Below are positions 26,815 through 35,436 of a stretch of DNA of 47,840 bases, piece after piece. Source of the stretch: Bryobacterales bacterium (GTDB taxonomy: Bacteria > Acidobacteriota > Terriglobia > Bryobacterales > UBA6623). The notes under the pieces are model-generated. The model saw only the letters and a list, made by a program, of their open reading frames with translations, had not been told where the DNA came from and did no database searches. Within the stretch, counting starts at the first letter, position 1; each line of letters starts with the position of its first letter. The position numbers and the translations under genes were made by a program. The stretch lies in NCBI GenBank assembly GCA_028819575.1, contig JAPPLB010000069.1, positions 152,470-200,309 of the forward strand, in the 5' to 3' direction.

Positions 26815-29076
26815 CTACAACGACGATTCCCTGACCCGCTGCCGATACACCTCGCGGGCGTGATCGTACGCTTTCTGCGCAGCATCTTTCTCCGAGTCGC
26901 GAATACGCGGGGCCTTCTGGCTCCAGCATTGGCTCACTGCCGCCAGGCACCATTCCGCGCTGCGTCGCGATGCGCGAATCGGCTTGCCGTCGACCAGTGC
27001 AAAAATTGGGTTCGTGTGCGAAGACGGCAGGATGCGAAGAGCAATCCAACTGCTCTTGTCGATAGATACGTCGAACACCATCTCGCGCACCTGTCCGTCG
27101 GCAAGAAGGTTCTGACTTGCGACGGCTTCTCCGTTGACGATCAATTCGACCGGAACTTCTCGCGTATTTGGAACGCGCGCCCTCTCAACGTCCCAGTAAG
27201 GCTTCTCCGCATATCCGAGATCGAAGAACGTCGGGTCCGGATAGCGATCGAGGAATGCCGCCGTCTTGGCGGTGACGCGCACTTTCTGCGGCCCTTTGAG
27301 GTGAACCTCGCTGTCGTTCGTTCCAACCTCGACGCCGTTGACTGCGAAGTCCATCAAATGGCTCTTGCCTTCGCTCACATAGCAGCGCCCGTCGCGGACA
27401 CCCTCGATCCACCCTTGGTAGGTCAGCCTGTCGAGCTTGACGTAGCTCCGTCCCAGCCCGACCTTGTCGTCATAAATGCAGGGGAAGTCCGTCTCGCCGC
27501 TTACCCGCGAACGGAAGCCTACGTTCAGTGTGTGATACCAGATGTTGAGTTCCCAGACCGACGGCGTGTCGACGGTCGAGATAAAGTCGACGGCGTCGTG
27601 CGTCACGTCCACAATGAACTCGTTCGCTCCGATCCCGTCAAACCCGGGCATCTCGTAGTTCGGCAGCTTGTCGCTCTTGACCTGCAGCCCCCACCCCGAG
27701 TGCGAGAAGCCCACGATGGCGCCCTGTCTCTGTCCCCATTGGAGGACCGGCAAATCCCAGGACGGCCACTCGTCGACACGCGTCGTACCGGGATAGTCGT
27801 CCTCTTGCAGTCCCAGCAGCACCAGGTGGCCGGCGTGGCTCGACGGAAACCCCGACACCTCGACGTCGTAGTGCATGACTCGCTCCGCCTTGGAAAGCTG
27901 GTGGTCCTTGCTGCTGAAAAACTGCTTTTGGTAGTACCACGACGGACCCCACGTCAGCACCGCGCCGATGTTGAGGTTCTCGCCCAGAATCTGCCGGATC
28001 ATGTCCTCCGGATGTACGCCTTCGGTCGGATTCTTGTAGTGCGAACAGCCCGAAGCGTGGACATGGTGGTCGCCCGACCACCAGCCGTACTTCGACGGAT
28101 CGATCCATCGTTGGAGTTGAAACGAAAGCTCGCGCGGCGCGTTCCCCTCGATGGGCAATTCCTTCGTCCGCCTGTAGAATTCCGGACCGCCCCCATATTC
28201 GATGGAGTAGTAGCCGTCGGGCAACCGAACCTGCTCGCCGTCGGCCCGGTAGACCTGCGGTTGAAACGGGAAGTCCGGGGCGAGCCGTTTCGAAGGGTTC
28301 GGATAGATCCGCCCTTGCAGGTCCTTGATCGTGAAGGACGCGATCGACGGTTCGCCTTTCTCATCGCGGACCCGCAGAGTGATGGGCCGGGCCTGCTCGA
28401 TGTTGAATAGCACCAGGATGTCGTTGCGGAATCCGATGTCTTGCGTTCCCTGCCCTACGTTGAACGCAATCTTCGCCGAGCGCTGACCGTGGTCCCGGCT
28501 GTAGATCTGCAGGATCTGGTACTCGATGCCCAAACCCGAAAGCCTCGGCGCCATCGGCGGATCGTGGTACATCTCGAGATTCGCCCAGCGCTCTTTGACA
28601 TGCTCCTGGGTCAACTCTATTGCCGGTTCCTTCTCGCCCCGAGACCGTAGCGACGTCGGTCCGCTGTTAGGGCTCTCGACTACGAGCGGCGCTGTTACGC
28701 CCGCACCGTTGCTGACCTTCACGAGGAACATCCGTGTCCCTTTTTCCACCAACTCCGGCTTGGCCTTGCCCTGCCGCACCTTGACTCGGCTCTCAGCGTT
28801 GATGTCGACCTCGACCAGGACGTATTGGTCGAGGATCTCCTGTAGCTTCGTAACGGCCTGTGACTCGTCCGTGAGCGCCAAAGCACGGTTGATCGCAGCG
28901 TGGTCCGCCATAGGCAACGGTTGGCCGATGTAGCTGAGCGCGTCCTCCAACCGGCGAACCTGTTGCGCAAACGGCTGCAGCGGTACGGAAGCTGCCGTCG
29001 CCAAACCGGTCCATACGAACGCGGCTACACTGCAAATGACCGAGTAACGAAGAAATTGAAGTGGAGTTGATGACAT
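26815..29076 (-). CDS. Secreted CehA/McbA-type PHP metallohydrolase
   Basis: This 753-residue exported protein has a signal peptide (FLRYSVICSVAAFVWTGLAT) and a long N-terminal region that precedes a PHP-type metallohydrolase domain. The metal site begins with WWSGDHHVHASG (about residue 335), continues with GFSHSGWG and THDAVDF, and includes RVSGETDFPC. This arrangement matches the CehA/McbA group, which includes carbamate-insecticide hydrolases, though the native substrates of most members are unknown. The ATG at 29076 has GGAGG seven bases upstream. The C-terminal 50 residues are polar with Gln/Arg-rich helix. Its TAG stop lies at the end of a Family I repeat. A distant PHP relative is encoded at 32824, with two transporter genes in between. 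Confidence 0.82.
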   Translation of the reverse strand: MSSTPLQFLRYSVICSVAAFVWTGLATAASVPLQPFAQQVRRLEDALSYIGQPLPMADHAAINRALALTDESQAVTKLQEILDQYVLVEVDINAESRVKVRQGKAKPELVEKGTRMFLVKVSNGAGVTAPLVVESPNSGPTSLRSRGEKEPAIELTQEHVKERWANLEMYHDPPMAPRLSGLGIEYQILQIYSRDHGQRSAKIAFNVGQGTQDIGFRNDILVLFNIEQARPITLRVRDEKGEPSIASFTIKDLQGRIYPNPSKRLAPDFPFQPQVYRADGEQVRLPDGYYSIEYGGGPEFYRRTKELPIEGNAPRELSFQLQRWIDPSKYGWWSGDHHVHASGCSHYKNPTEGVHPEDMIRQILGENLNIGAVLTWGPSWYYQKQFFSSKDHQLSKAERVMHYDVEVSGFPSSHAGHLVLLGLQEDDYPGTTRVDEWPSWDLPVLQWGQRQGAIVGFSHSGWGLQVKSDKLPNYEMPGFDGIGANEFIVDVTHDAVDFISTVDTPSVWELNIWYHTLNVGFRSRVSGETDFPCIYDDKVGLGRSYVKLDRLTYQGWIEGVRDGRCYVSEGKSHLMDFAVNGVEVGTNDSEVHLKGPQKVRVTAKTAAFLDRYPDPTFFDLGYAEKPYWDVERARVPNTREVPVELIVNGEAVASQNLLADGQVREMVFDVSIDKSSWIALRILPSSHTNPIFALVDGKPIRASRRSAEWCLAAVSQCWSQKAPRIRDSEKDAAQKAYDHAREVYRQRVRESSL

Positions 29077-29424
29077 AGGAAGCCTCCCGATGCAGAGCGG
29101 CGTAATCCACTCGCCTTGACTCTGTCAAGAATAGGCCAACCATCAGCCATGAGCAATACGGTCAGGATGACAGCGAGCCCAGGAGCCTGCCGCGTCGAGC
29201 CAGACATGACTTCCCTGAAAATCCGCTTCGAAAAGGCAAAAGCTCAAAGTCGTTGATCTGTCCCGCACGATTCCTCGGCGGCTAACAAAGGCGTTTCCTG
29301 GTAGGAGAAAATGATAGATCCCATTATATAGAATAACTTTTATTGAGTAACTTCAAGTTTAGAATGAAGAAAATTATGTGCGGCTTGGAGCGGCTTGGGC
29401 GGCTCGCATAGTATCCTGCCGGAG
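29077..29424. other. AT-rich divergent intergenic region with tiny open frames
   Basis: This 348-base gap is the divergent control region of the metallohydrolase and the MFS transporter. Minus-strand TTGACA (about 29111-29116) is a good -35 candidate for the metallohydrolase. From 29300 to 29380 the sequence turns strikingly AT-rich. There AGGAG precedes a six-codon frame (29311-29331, MIDPII). A second frame of 15 codons starts at 29364 and ends in TAG at 29411. TATCCT at 29412-29417 lies seven bases before the MFS start. No full gene is present. Confidence 0.45.
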
Positions 29425-30675
29425 ATGCCCGCACGGTACAAAGTTCTCGGGTTGATGTTTGCCCTCACGCTGATTACTTACCTCGATCGCGTCTGCATCG
29501 GAGCTACGGCAACTGTCATGTCCGCCGAGTTGGGTCTGAGCAAAGTGCAGATGGGCGAGGTCTTCAGCGCTTTCGTGCTCGGCTACGTTCTGTTCGAAAT
29601 TCCCGGCGGTTGGCTCGCCGATCGATTCGGTGCGCGGGCGCTGCTCACTCGCATCGTGATCTGGTGGTCCGCCTTCACGGCAATCACCGGCCTCGCTTGG
29701 AACTACACCAGTTTGATCGTCGTCCGTTTCCTTTTCGGTTGCGGCGAAGCGGGGGCGTTTCCGGGCTCGGCTTCGGCCATCTCGCGCTGGTTTTCGTTCT
29801 CCGAGCGCGGCCGCGCCCAGGCCGTGATCATGGTCGGCAGCCGCCTCGGAGGCGCTCTCGCGCCGCCGCTGGTCATCGCTTTGATGAGCATCATGGGTTG
29901 GCGCGGCGTTTATTGGGTGTTCGCCGGATTCGGGCTCGTCTGGGCCGTGTTCTGGACTTCGTGGTATCGCAACTCGCCCGAAGAACACCCCTCGGTCGAT
30001 GCTGAAGAATTGGCCTTCATTCAGAAAGGCCGCGCGGCTGCGACGCACTCGCACAAGGTCCCTTGGGCGCTCCTGATCCGTAGTCGCAACGTTTGGGCCT
30101 TGTGCGCAATGTATTCCGGCTACGCTTACGGACTGTACTTCTACCTCACCTGGCTCCCCACCTATCTTGAAGAGGGCCGCGGTGTCACGCTGAGCCACGT
30201 TGGTTACTATGCGATGCTGCCTCTGCTCGCTGGAGCGGCCTGTAACTTTCTGGGCGGCTGGTTGACAGATTACTTGTCCCGCCGCATGCGGCTTCGCTGG
30301 GCCCGCCGCATTCCCTCCATGTCCAGCCTTCTTGTCGCTTCTGTTCTGATCTCGGTCGCCGCAATCGCCGAGAACAACACCATCGCGATCACGTCCCTCG
30401 TGCTCAGCTTCGGCGCCTCCGACCTGATCCTCGCCGTTTGTTGGGCAACCTGCCTGGACATCGGCCGGGAGCACGCCGGCACCGTCTCGGGAGCCATGAA
30501 TTCACTCGGTCAGATCGGAGGGGTGATCGCTCCAGTGGCCTTCGGCTGGCTGGTCGAAACCTACGGTTCCTGGCGGATTCCGCTATTGACCGCCGGGGTC
30601 TACTATGCCGTCAGCGCCCTTTTCTGGTTGGCCATTGATCCTGAAAAACCGCTTCAGCAGCACAGCTCCGCATAG
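29425..30675 (+). CDS. MFS transporter, ACS (anion:cation symporter) type
   Basis: The 416-residue protein is a 12-span major facilitator carrier. TM1 contains LTLITYLDRVCIG, a hallmark of the ACS family (hexuronate, glucarate, phthalate and similar organic anions). The loop 2-3 motif reads GGWLADRFGARALL. GCGEAGAFPGSASAISRWF in TM4 is also ACS-typical. The start at 29425 is preferred over a TTG at 29395 because it directly precedes the conserved N-terminus; GGAG sits immediately before it. It is followed 177 bases later by cstA on the same strand. The likely substrate is a sugar acid or other small carboxylate, by family only. Confidence 0.86.
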   Translation: MPARYKVLGLMFALTLITYLDRVCIGATATVMSAELGLSKVQMGEVFSAFVLGYVLFEIPGGWLADRFGARALLTRIVIWWSAFTAITGLAWNYTSLIVVRFLFGCGEAGAFPGSASAISRWFSFSERGRAQAVIMVGSRLGGALAPPLVIALMSIMGWRGVYWVFAGFGLVWAVFWTSWYRNSPEEHPSVDAEELAFIQKGRAAATHSHKVPWALLIRSRNVWALCAMYSGYAYGLYFYLTWLPTYLEEGRGVTLSHVGYYAMLPLLAGAACNFLGGWLTDYLSRRMRLRWARRIPSMSSLLVASVLISVAAIAENNTIAITSLVLSFGASDLILAVCWATCLDIGREHAGTVSGAMNSLGQIGGVIAPVAFGWLVETYGSWRIPLLTAGVYYAVSALFWLAIDPEKPLQQHSSA

Positions 30676-30782
30676 CGGCCCGTCAGCAAGCAAGCGGGTC
30701 TTGTCACGATTCGATTCGGCCTGTGCAGGCGGTGTGTCCCCGTCACAGCGAAACCGCTTGTGTTCATCAGGGCTGGGTCGTT

Positions 30783-30788
30783 TATGAT
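30783..30788 (+). promoter_or_regulatory. Possible -10 box for cstA
   Basis: TATGAT lies 63 bases upstream of the cstA start. TTGTGT at 30758-30763 could be the -35, but the 19-base spacing is long. Confidence 0.28.
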
Positions 30789-30851
30789 AGGAGCGCCGCT
30801 GCTGAGGGAGGTCGAGTTGCCCTTGGCCGCGGAAGATCAGGGGGATTGTTT

Positions 30852-32528
30852 ATGGAGCCGGTATTCGCTGCGGCGGGTTGCTTCTTGCTTTACTTTGTCG
30901 TCTATCGCTTCTATGCACGGCATCTGGGGGCGCGGATCTTCCAGCTTGATCCGACGAAGAGTACGCCGGCGCACGATATGAACGACGGTGTGGACTACGT
31001 TCCCTGCCGCCGCGCAATCCTTTTCGGACATCACTATGCGTCCATTGCAGGCCTGGCTCCGATGCTCGGTCCTGCGATCGCGGTGATCTGGGGATGGCTG
31101 CCGGGAATGTTGTGGGTGGTGCTGGGGACGCTGTTTATCGGGGCGGTTCACGACTTCGGGGCGCTGGTCGTGTCGATGCGTCACAAGGGCTTGAGCGTCG
31201 GCAAAGTGGCGGAGGACTTGATCGGGCGCCGTGCGAAATCGATCTTCCTGTTGATCATCCTGTTCTTGATCTGCCTGGTGATGGGAGTATTCGTACGCAC
31301 GATAGCGGGACTGTTCACGGCGGCCTTCTATCCCGAGTCGGTCTTTCCGACGTTCTTCCTGATGGGCGTCGCAATGATCATCGGGTGGAGGGTGTACAAG
31401 CACTCGGCGCACATCGGCAAGGCCACGGCAATTGGCTTTGCGCTGATGATGATCTCGATTTGGGTAGGCCTGCAGATCGCGCGGCCGGACTTGACGGCGG
31501 ATTCATGGATTCTGATCCTGCTGGGCTACGCGTTGGCGGCGTCGATTCTGCCGGTCTGGCTGCTGCTGCAGCCTCGGGACTATCTGAATTCACTGCTGCT
31601 GTACCTGGGTTTGGGAACTGCATACTTGGGGTTCTTCCTGCTGATGCCGGACTTCTCGGCGCCGGCGGTGAGCGCGAATCCGGAAGGCGCGCCTCCGATC
31701 TTTCCGTTCGTGTTCATTGTGATTGCGTGCGGGGCGGTGTCGGGATTCCACGGACTCGTCTCGTCGGGGACGACGTCGAAGCAGATCGACAAGGAAACGG
31801 ATGCCGTGTTTGTAGGCTACGGCGGGATGGTCGGCGAATCGCTGCTGGGCCTGTTGGCGGTGTTGGCCTGCACGGCGGGGTTCCGATCGATCGAGGCGTG
31901 GAGTGCGCACTATTCGAGTTGGGATGCTGCGAGCGGGCTGTCGGAGAAGATGCGGGCATTCATCGAAGGAGCAGCGCTGTTCATCACGAAGCTCGGATTG
32001 CCGATGGACTTGGCGCAGGCGTTCATTGCGCTGGTGGCGGTTTCGTTCGCTCTGACTTCCCTGGATTCCGGAACGCGGCTGCTGCGCTACAACATCGGCG
32101 AGATTGCGAACTCGATCGGCATTCCGCAATTGGGCGGACGTTACGTGGCTTCGATCATCGCGGTGGCGCTGATCGGCTTTTTCGCGTTCTACCAGATCGA
32201 CGGCCAACCGGCCGGGTTGGCGCTTTGGGGCTTGTTCGGCAGCACGAATCAGGTCCTCGGCGCGTTGACCCTCCTGACGATCAGCATCTATCTTCGGCAA
32301 CGCGGGCGGAACTATTGGTATACGGCCGTCCCGATGGCCTTCATGATGGTCATGACCGTGACCGCCATGCTGCTCGACCTGAAGAAATACACTTCGGGCG
32401 GGCAGGTGCTGTTGACGTTTGTGGCGCTGTCGATATTTCTTCTCAGCCTTTGGCTGGTCGTCGAGGCCATCCTGCGCTTCCGCAAGGACACAGTGACTTT
32501 GGGCTCGACGATGGCCGAGGGCGATTAG
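30852..32528 (+). CDS. cstA: Carbon starvation protein CstA family transporter
   Basis: This 558-residue multi-span inner-membrane protein belongs to the CstA family, linked in enterobacteria to peptide and pyruvate uptake during carbon limitation. The ATG at 30852 has GGGGA six bases upstream, and the frame upstream of it has no membrane protein character. Conserved blocks are visible: DMNDGVDYVPCRRAILFGHH near the N-terminus, GAVHDFGALVVSMRHKG, FHGLVSSGTTSKQI and a late SLDSGTRLLRYNIGE. It is shorter than E. coli CstA (about 700 residues), as in many non-enteric relatives. Codon choice favours G-ending codons more than its neighbours, but not enough to claim transfer. The ACS-type transporter upstream may be co-regulated. 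Confidence 0.92.
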   Translation: MEPVFAAAGCFLLYFVVYRFYARHLGARIFQLDPTKSTPAHDMNDGVDYVPCRRAILFGHHYASIAGLAPMLGPAIAVIWGWLPGMLWVVLGTLFIGAVHDFGALVVSMRHKGLSVGKVAEDLIGRRAKSIFLLIILFLICLVMGVFVRTIAGLFTAAFYPESVFPTFFLMGVAMIIGWRVYKHSAHIGKATAIGFALMMISIWVGLQIARPDLTADSWILILLGYALAASILPVWLLLQPRDYLNSLLLYLGLGTAYLGFFLLMPDFSAPAVSANPEGAPPIFPFVFIVIACGAVSGFHGLVSSGTTSKQIDKETDAVFVGYGGMVGESLLGLLAVLACTAGFRSIEAWSAHYSSWDAASGLSEKMRAFIEGAALFITKLGLPMDLAQAFIALVAVSFALTSLDSGTRLLRYNIGEIANSIGIPQLGGRYVASIIAVALIGFFAFYQIDGQPAGLALWGLFGSTNQVLGALTLLTISIYLRQRGRNYWYTAVPMAFMMVMTVTAMLLDLKKYTSGGQVLLTFVALSIFLLSLWLVVEAILRFRKDTVTLGSTMAEGD

Positions 32529-32634
32529 CCGGCACAGCCTTCCGAATCACGAAGGATCTGAACTCCGTACCGCCGCAGGCCCCCATCCGCAATGCAGGCT
32601 TGATCTCGCTTCTTCGGTAACTCACCTCCCCTGG

Positions 32635-32795
32635 CCTGCTTTTCTCACTACATGGCGAGGCGAAGTGCGTGAGAGGGCCGTCAGACATTTCCTCTGGAGC
32701 GAACCAGCCCTGCGCCCATGGTTTTCACGAATCACGAAACACGAATCACGGCCTTTTATCGTGTGCTTCGGCCGTCGGGTGGTGAGAAATGCAGG
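32635..32795. repeat. Family I repeat, chimeric copy
   Basis: The left arm (CCTGCTTTTCTCACTACATG, AAGTGCGTGAGAGGGCCGTC) matches the other copies. The middle is replaced by unrelated sequence and a tandem CACGAAW array (32727-32750). The right arm (GTGCTTCGGCCGTCGGGTGG, TGAGAAATGCAGG) is intact. It lies between cstA and the next plus-strand gene, so this copy is not between convergent genes. Confidence 0.65.
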
Positions 32796-32816
32796 TCAGG
32801 TCCAGCCCGGCTTGGT

Positions 32817-32825
32817 TGCTATCAT
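32817..32825 (+). promoter_or_regulatory. Extended -10 motif seven bases before an ATG
   Basis: TGCTATCAT fits TGnTAnnnT and is followed by seven bases and the ATG at 32833. It overlaps the earlier ATG at 32824. If used, the mRNA would be leaderless and the start at 32833 would be right. Confidence 0.38.
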
Positions 32826-35166
32826 GCCCGGCATGACGCAACGCCTTGTTCTGCCGGCCTTCCTCTTCACCTTGGCCATCATCTCGCCCGCGCAGCACCT
32901 CCCCTACGAGATGGTCGTCAATGCCGACCACAACGGACTCGCCCATCAGGGAACATTTGACCTTCACCCCAACGGCCCGATTACCTACGTCTGGAACACC
33001 TACAGGATGCACCACGAGCGGATTTACACCACTCGTTTCGAGAACGCCCGCCGGTCCCACGCGCGGCAACTCACTGCCGGCGTCGGCGTCTACTACCAGC
33101 CCGTCTTCGTTGCGACGGGCGCGCGATCGGGCTGGGCCTTTTGGCAGGTGCAACGAGGCGGTCTCTGGCGAATCGTCGGCAGGCGTCTGAACGATGGTTA
33201 TTGGGAACCCATCGAACCGATCAGCGCCCGAGGTCGGCAGGCTCTCCTGCCTGCGGCGGCGGTTTTTTCAGGCAAGGTCGCCGTCGCATGGGAAGACCAC
33301 TCCGGCGAGCCGCAGCGCATCCGGGTCCGCGTCTGGGACGGTGAGAGTTGGGGACGTGCCGGCACTGTATCTGGGACTGCAAAGACTTCGCACCGGCCCA
33401 CTCTGTCCACCGGTCCGGATGGCGAGCTGTGGGCCTTTTGGGATCGCTATGAGAACCCGGACTACGCGGTATACGCACGCCGCATCACGCCCCAGCCCGG
33501 CCCGATCGAACGTCTGTCGCCACCCGGCAAGAGCTGCCTTAAGCCCACCGCCGTTTACGGTTCGGAGACGGGTCTCGTTGTCGCTTGGGTCGCGAACATC
33601 GATGTCACGGCAGGCGAAGGAGCAATCGATCAATGGAACACCCTGCAGGCGGCGCGCAGGGAGAGCGGTCAGTGGCGGCTCCTGGCCAGAGACGGTAGCA
33701 CCGACATCGCGAACCTGAGCCATGGCCTGCTCTTCCCGATGGAGCCCGAGCCGTCGATCGTCACCGGATATTCCGGCCGCCGTCGCCACCCGATGCTGGT
33801 CGAAGACGCCGGTCATGTCTGGCTTCTTTGGGAGCACAAAATTGTGGTCAACCGTAGCACCGAGCCCGGCGAGTTGTTCGGGTTGCGGTTCGATGGAAAA
33901 GCGTGGTCGCAACCTGTTCGTGTCCACGCTGGCCTCATCAGCTATGAAGTGCCCGCCTCCCGCCGTGCCGACAAAGGCGAGCTGACCTTGCTCGGCATCG
34001 ACGGCATGCACAACTACCGCACCCTCCATGTCGATCTCGCACGCGCCCAGCCGATTCGAATCCCCACCAGCGATGCCGGTTGGAAACCGCAAAGGCTTCC
34101 TCTACGCGACTTCGGCTCACGGCGGTCCATAGAGATCGGCGGTGAAACCCACTATCTCTACTGGGGCGATCTGCACGCTCACAGCGCCTTGACGCAGGAT
34201 GCCGAGGGAGAGCCCGATGAGCTGTTGAACTATGCCCGCGATAAGGCCAGGATCGATGTCATCGTCTTGCAGGAAAACGATGCTTCCTCGTGGCTTAACG
34301 CCAATCCGCAGGGCTCTCTCCGGGGCGGAATGCTCCCGGAATCGACCTATCGTTACGGGGTCTATCTCAGCCGCAGGCACACGGAGCCTGGGAAGTTCAT
34401 TGCCCTGCCCGGCTGGGAGTGGTCCGACCGCACCGATGACAAGCGCCCCAACCACCGGACGGTGATCTTCGCGGGTGACGAGACGCCGCTGATCCGGCAC
34501 GCTGAGAACGGCGGTGACTTCGACGAACTCTGTGACCTCGTCGAAGCCGCCGGCGGGGTGATGAACACGCAGCACCCGCACTTTCGGCTGATTCGGCGTC
34601 CCTGTGAAGGCAATATCGAAGCAGCCTCGGGTTGGGCCGTATTCATGAACAAGCCCGAGAAGATCCACCGCGATTTATCGGCAGGATTCAAGGTGGGCTT
34701 CGTCGCTACCAGCGATGGCCATCGCCGCAGCCCGGGAACGGGCGGCGGTCTTACCGGGATCTATGCCCCCGAGCTGACGCCGGACGCGATCCTCCAAGCC
34801 ATCAAGGACCGCCGGGTTTTCGCGACGAACGGATCACGCATCGAGATCGACGCCCGCGCGAACGGTGTCTTCATGGGACAGGACGTCGAGAGCGACGGGC
34901 CGGTCGAGTTGACACTGGATGTGCACGCGCCGAGGCCGCTCGTGCGGGCGGTCCTCGTTAAAGACGGGGACGAGGTTCTCGTTGTCCCCGGAGGCGGCCG
35001 GATGTCGTTGCGGAAGTCCCATACCGACATGCCGTCGGAGGGCTTTCACTGGTATTACTGGCGCATCGAGATCGAAGGCGTATCGCCCCACTATCCAGGC
35101 AACCTTAAAGTCGCCGAAGGCCACCAGGCCTGGTCGAGTCCACACCGCGTGACGGTCGTACGCTGA
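32824..35166 (+). CDS. Secreted DUF3604/PHP-type protein with N-terminal propeller-like region
   Basis: The product has 780 residues from 32824 or 777 from 32833. A signal peptide (MTQRLVLPAFLFTLAIIS) is followed by about 400 residues of repeated beta-strand pattern with W/G blades (AFWQVQRGGLWRIVG, VAWEDHSGEPQRIRVRVWDG, ELWAFWDRYENPDYAVYARR), likely a beta-propeller. The C-terminal metal domain opens with YWGDLHAHSALTQD (about residue 445) and has NTQHPHF and ATSDGHRRSPGTGGGLTGI, as in DUF3604/PHP proteins. The frame continues upstream into the Family I repeat but shows no signal there. Substrate unknown; a secreted phosphoesterase or related hydrolase is possible. It pairs conceptually with the PHP protein at 26815. 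Confidence 0.8.
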   Translation: MPGMTQRLVLPAFLFTLAIISPAQHLPYEMVVNADHNGLAHQGTFDLHPNGPITYVWNTYRMHHERIYTTRFENARRSHARQLTAGVGVYYQPVFVATGARSGWAFWQVQRGGLWRIVGRRLNDGYWEPIEPISARGRQALLPAAAVFSGKVAVAWEDHSGEPQRIRVRVWDGESWGRAGTVSGTAKTSHRPTLSTGPDGELWAFWDRYENPDYAVYARRITPQPGPIERLSPPGKSCLKPTAVYGSETGLVVAWVANIDVTAGEGAIDQWNTLQAARRESGQWRLLARDGSTDIANLSHGLLFPMEPEPSIVTGYSGRRRHPMLVEDAGHVWLLWEHKIVVNRSTEPGELFGLRFDGKAWSQPVRVHAGLISYEVPASRRADKGELTLLGIDGMHNYRTLHVDLARAQPIRIPTSDAGWKPQRLPLRDFGSRRSIEIGGETHYLYWGDLHAHSALTQDAEGEPDELLNYARDKARIDVIVLQENDASSWLNANPQGSLRGGMLPESTYRYGVYLSRRHTEPGKFIALPGWEWSDRTDDKRPNHRTVIFAGDETPLIRHAENGGDFDELCDLVEAAGGVMNTQHPHFRLIRRPCEGNIEAASGWAVFMNKPEKIHRDLSAGFKVGFVATSDGHRRSPGTGGGLTGIYAPELTPDAILQAIKDRRVFATNGSRIEIDARANGVFMGQDVESDGPVELTLDVHAPRPLVRAVLVKDGDEVLVVPGGGRMSLRKSHTDMPSEGFHWYYWRIEIEGVSPHYPGNLKVAEGHQAWSSPHRVTVVR

Positions 35167-35244
35167 GTAATGGCTGGCGAGGCTACACCTTGACCTGGCG
35201 AGGCGCCGCCTTGAATGATCGGCCAACCGGGCAATTCGCCCCGT

Positions 35245-35253
35245 TGGTAAAAT
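35245..35253 (+). promoter_or_regulatory. Extended -10 promoter motif of the tRNA gene
   Basis: TGGTAAAAT fits TGnTAnnnT and ends 19 bases before the tRNA. This is the best-supported example of the motif because the transcript start of a tRNA gene must lie just here. Confidence 0.55.
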
Positions 35254-35272
35254 ACAGAGGTTCTCGCCTTGG

Positions 35273-35348
35273 GCCACGGTAGCTCAGTTGGTAGAGCAGC
35301 GGTTTCGTAAACCGCAGGTCGTCGGTTCGAGTCCGACCCGTGGCTCCA
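35273..35348 (+). tRNA. tRNA-Thr (anticodon CGU)
   Basis: A full cloverleaf can be drawn by eye. The acceptor stem GCCACGG pairs with CCGTGGC, followed by discriminator T and an encoded CCA. The D-loop is AGCTCAGTTGGTAGAGC. The anticodon stem GCGGT/ACCGC carries the loop TTCGTAA with anticodon CGT at 35306-35308, which reads ACG (Thr). The T-arm is GTCGG-TTCGAGT-CCGAC. Confidence 0.97.
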
Positions 35349-35358
35349 CTTGTTTTCA

Positions 35359-35382
35359 ATAACTTCAATGCCCTGAAGTTAT
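35359..35382 (+). terminator. Hairpin terminator after tRNA-Thr
   Basis: ATAACTTCA (35359-35367) pairs perfectly with TGAAGTTAT (35374-35382) around a six-base loop, starting ten bases after the tRNA. CCTTTACA follows. The stem is AU-rich and the T-tract weak, but the position suits tRNA 3' termination. Confidence 0.55.
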
Positions 35383-35420
35383 CCTTTACATACGTTTTCC
35401 GGGCTCTCTCGCACCCTCAG

Positions 35421-35436
35421 CCGTTCGAAACGCAGG
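35421..35436. repeat. Remnant end of a Family I repeat
   Basis: On the minus strand the TAG stop of the FAD oxidoreductase is directly followed by CCTGCGTTTCGAAC, close to the Family I end CCTGCATTTCTCAC. Only the terminus is left. Confidence 0.35.

Noticed and set aside
26643-26834. Short plus-strand frame across the 26.6-kb repeat
   Set aside because: It lies wholly in the Family I palindrome and similar frames appear in other copies; no protein character.
26803-28410. 535-codon plus-strand frame opposite the CehA-like gene
   Set aside because: Antisense shadow caused by high GC; the minus strand has the PHP motifs.
30723-30851. N-terminal extension of cstA
   Set aside because: Basic, non-membrane sequence; GGGGA and the true membrane start follow at 30852.
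31094-32620. 508-codon alternative frame inside cstA
   Set aside because: It is the shifted frame of cstA, rich in Gly/Arg and lacking membrane segments.
35183-35368. 61-codon minus-strand frame covering the tRNA
   Set aside because: It is the antisense reading of tRNA-Thr and its flanks; this type of frame is a common false gene over tRNAs.
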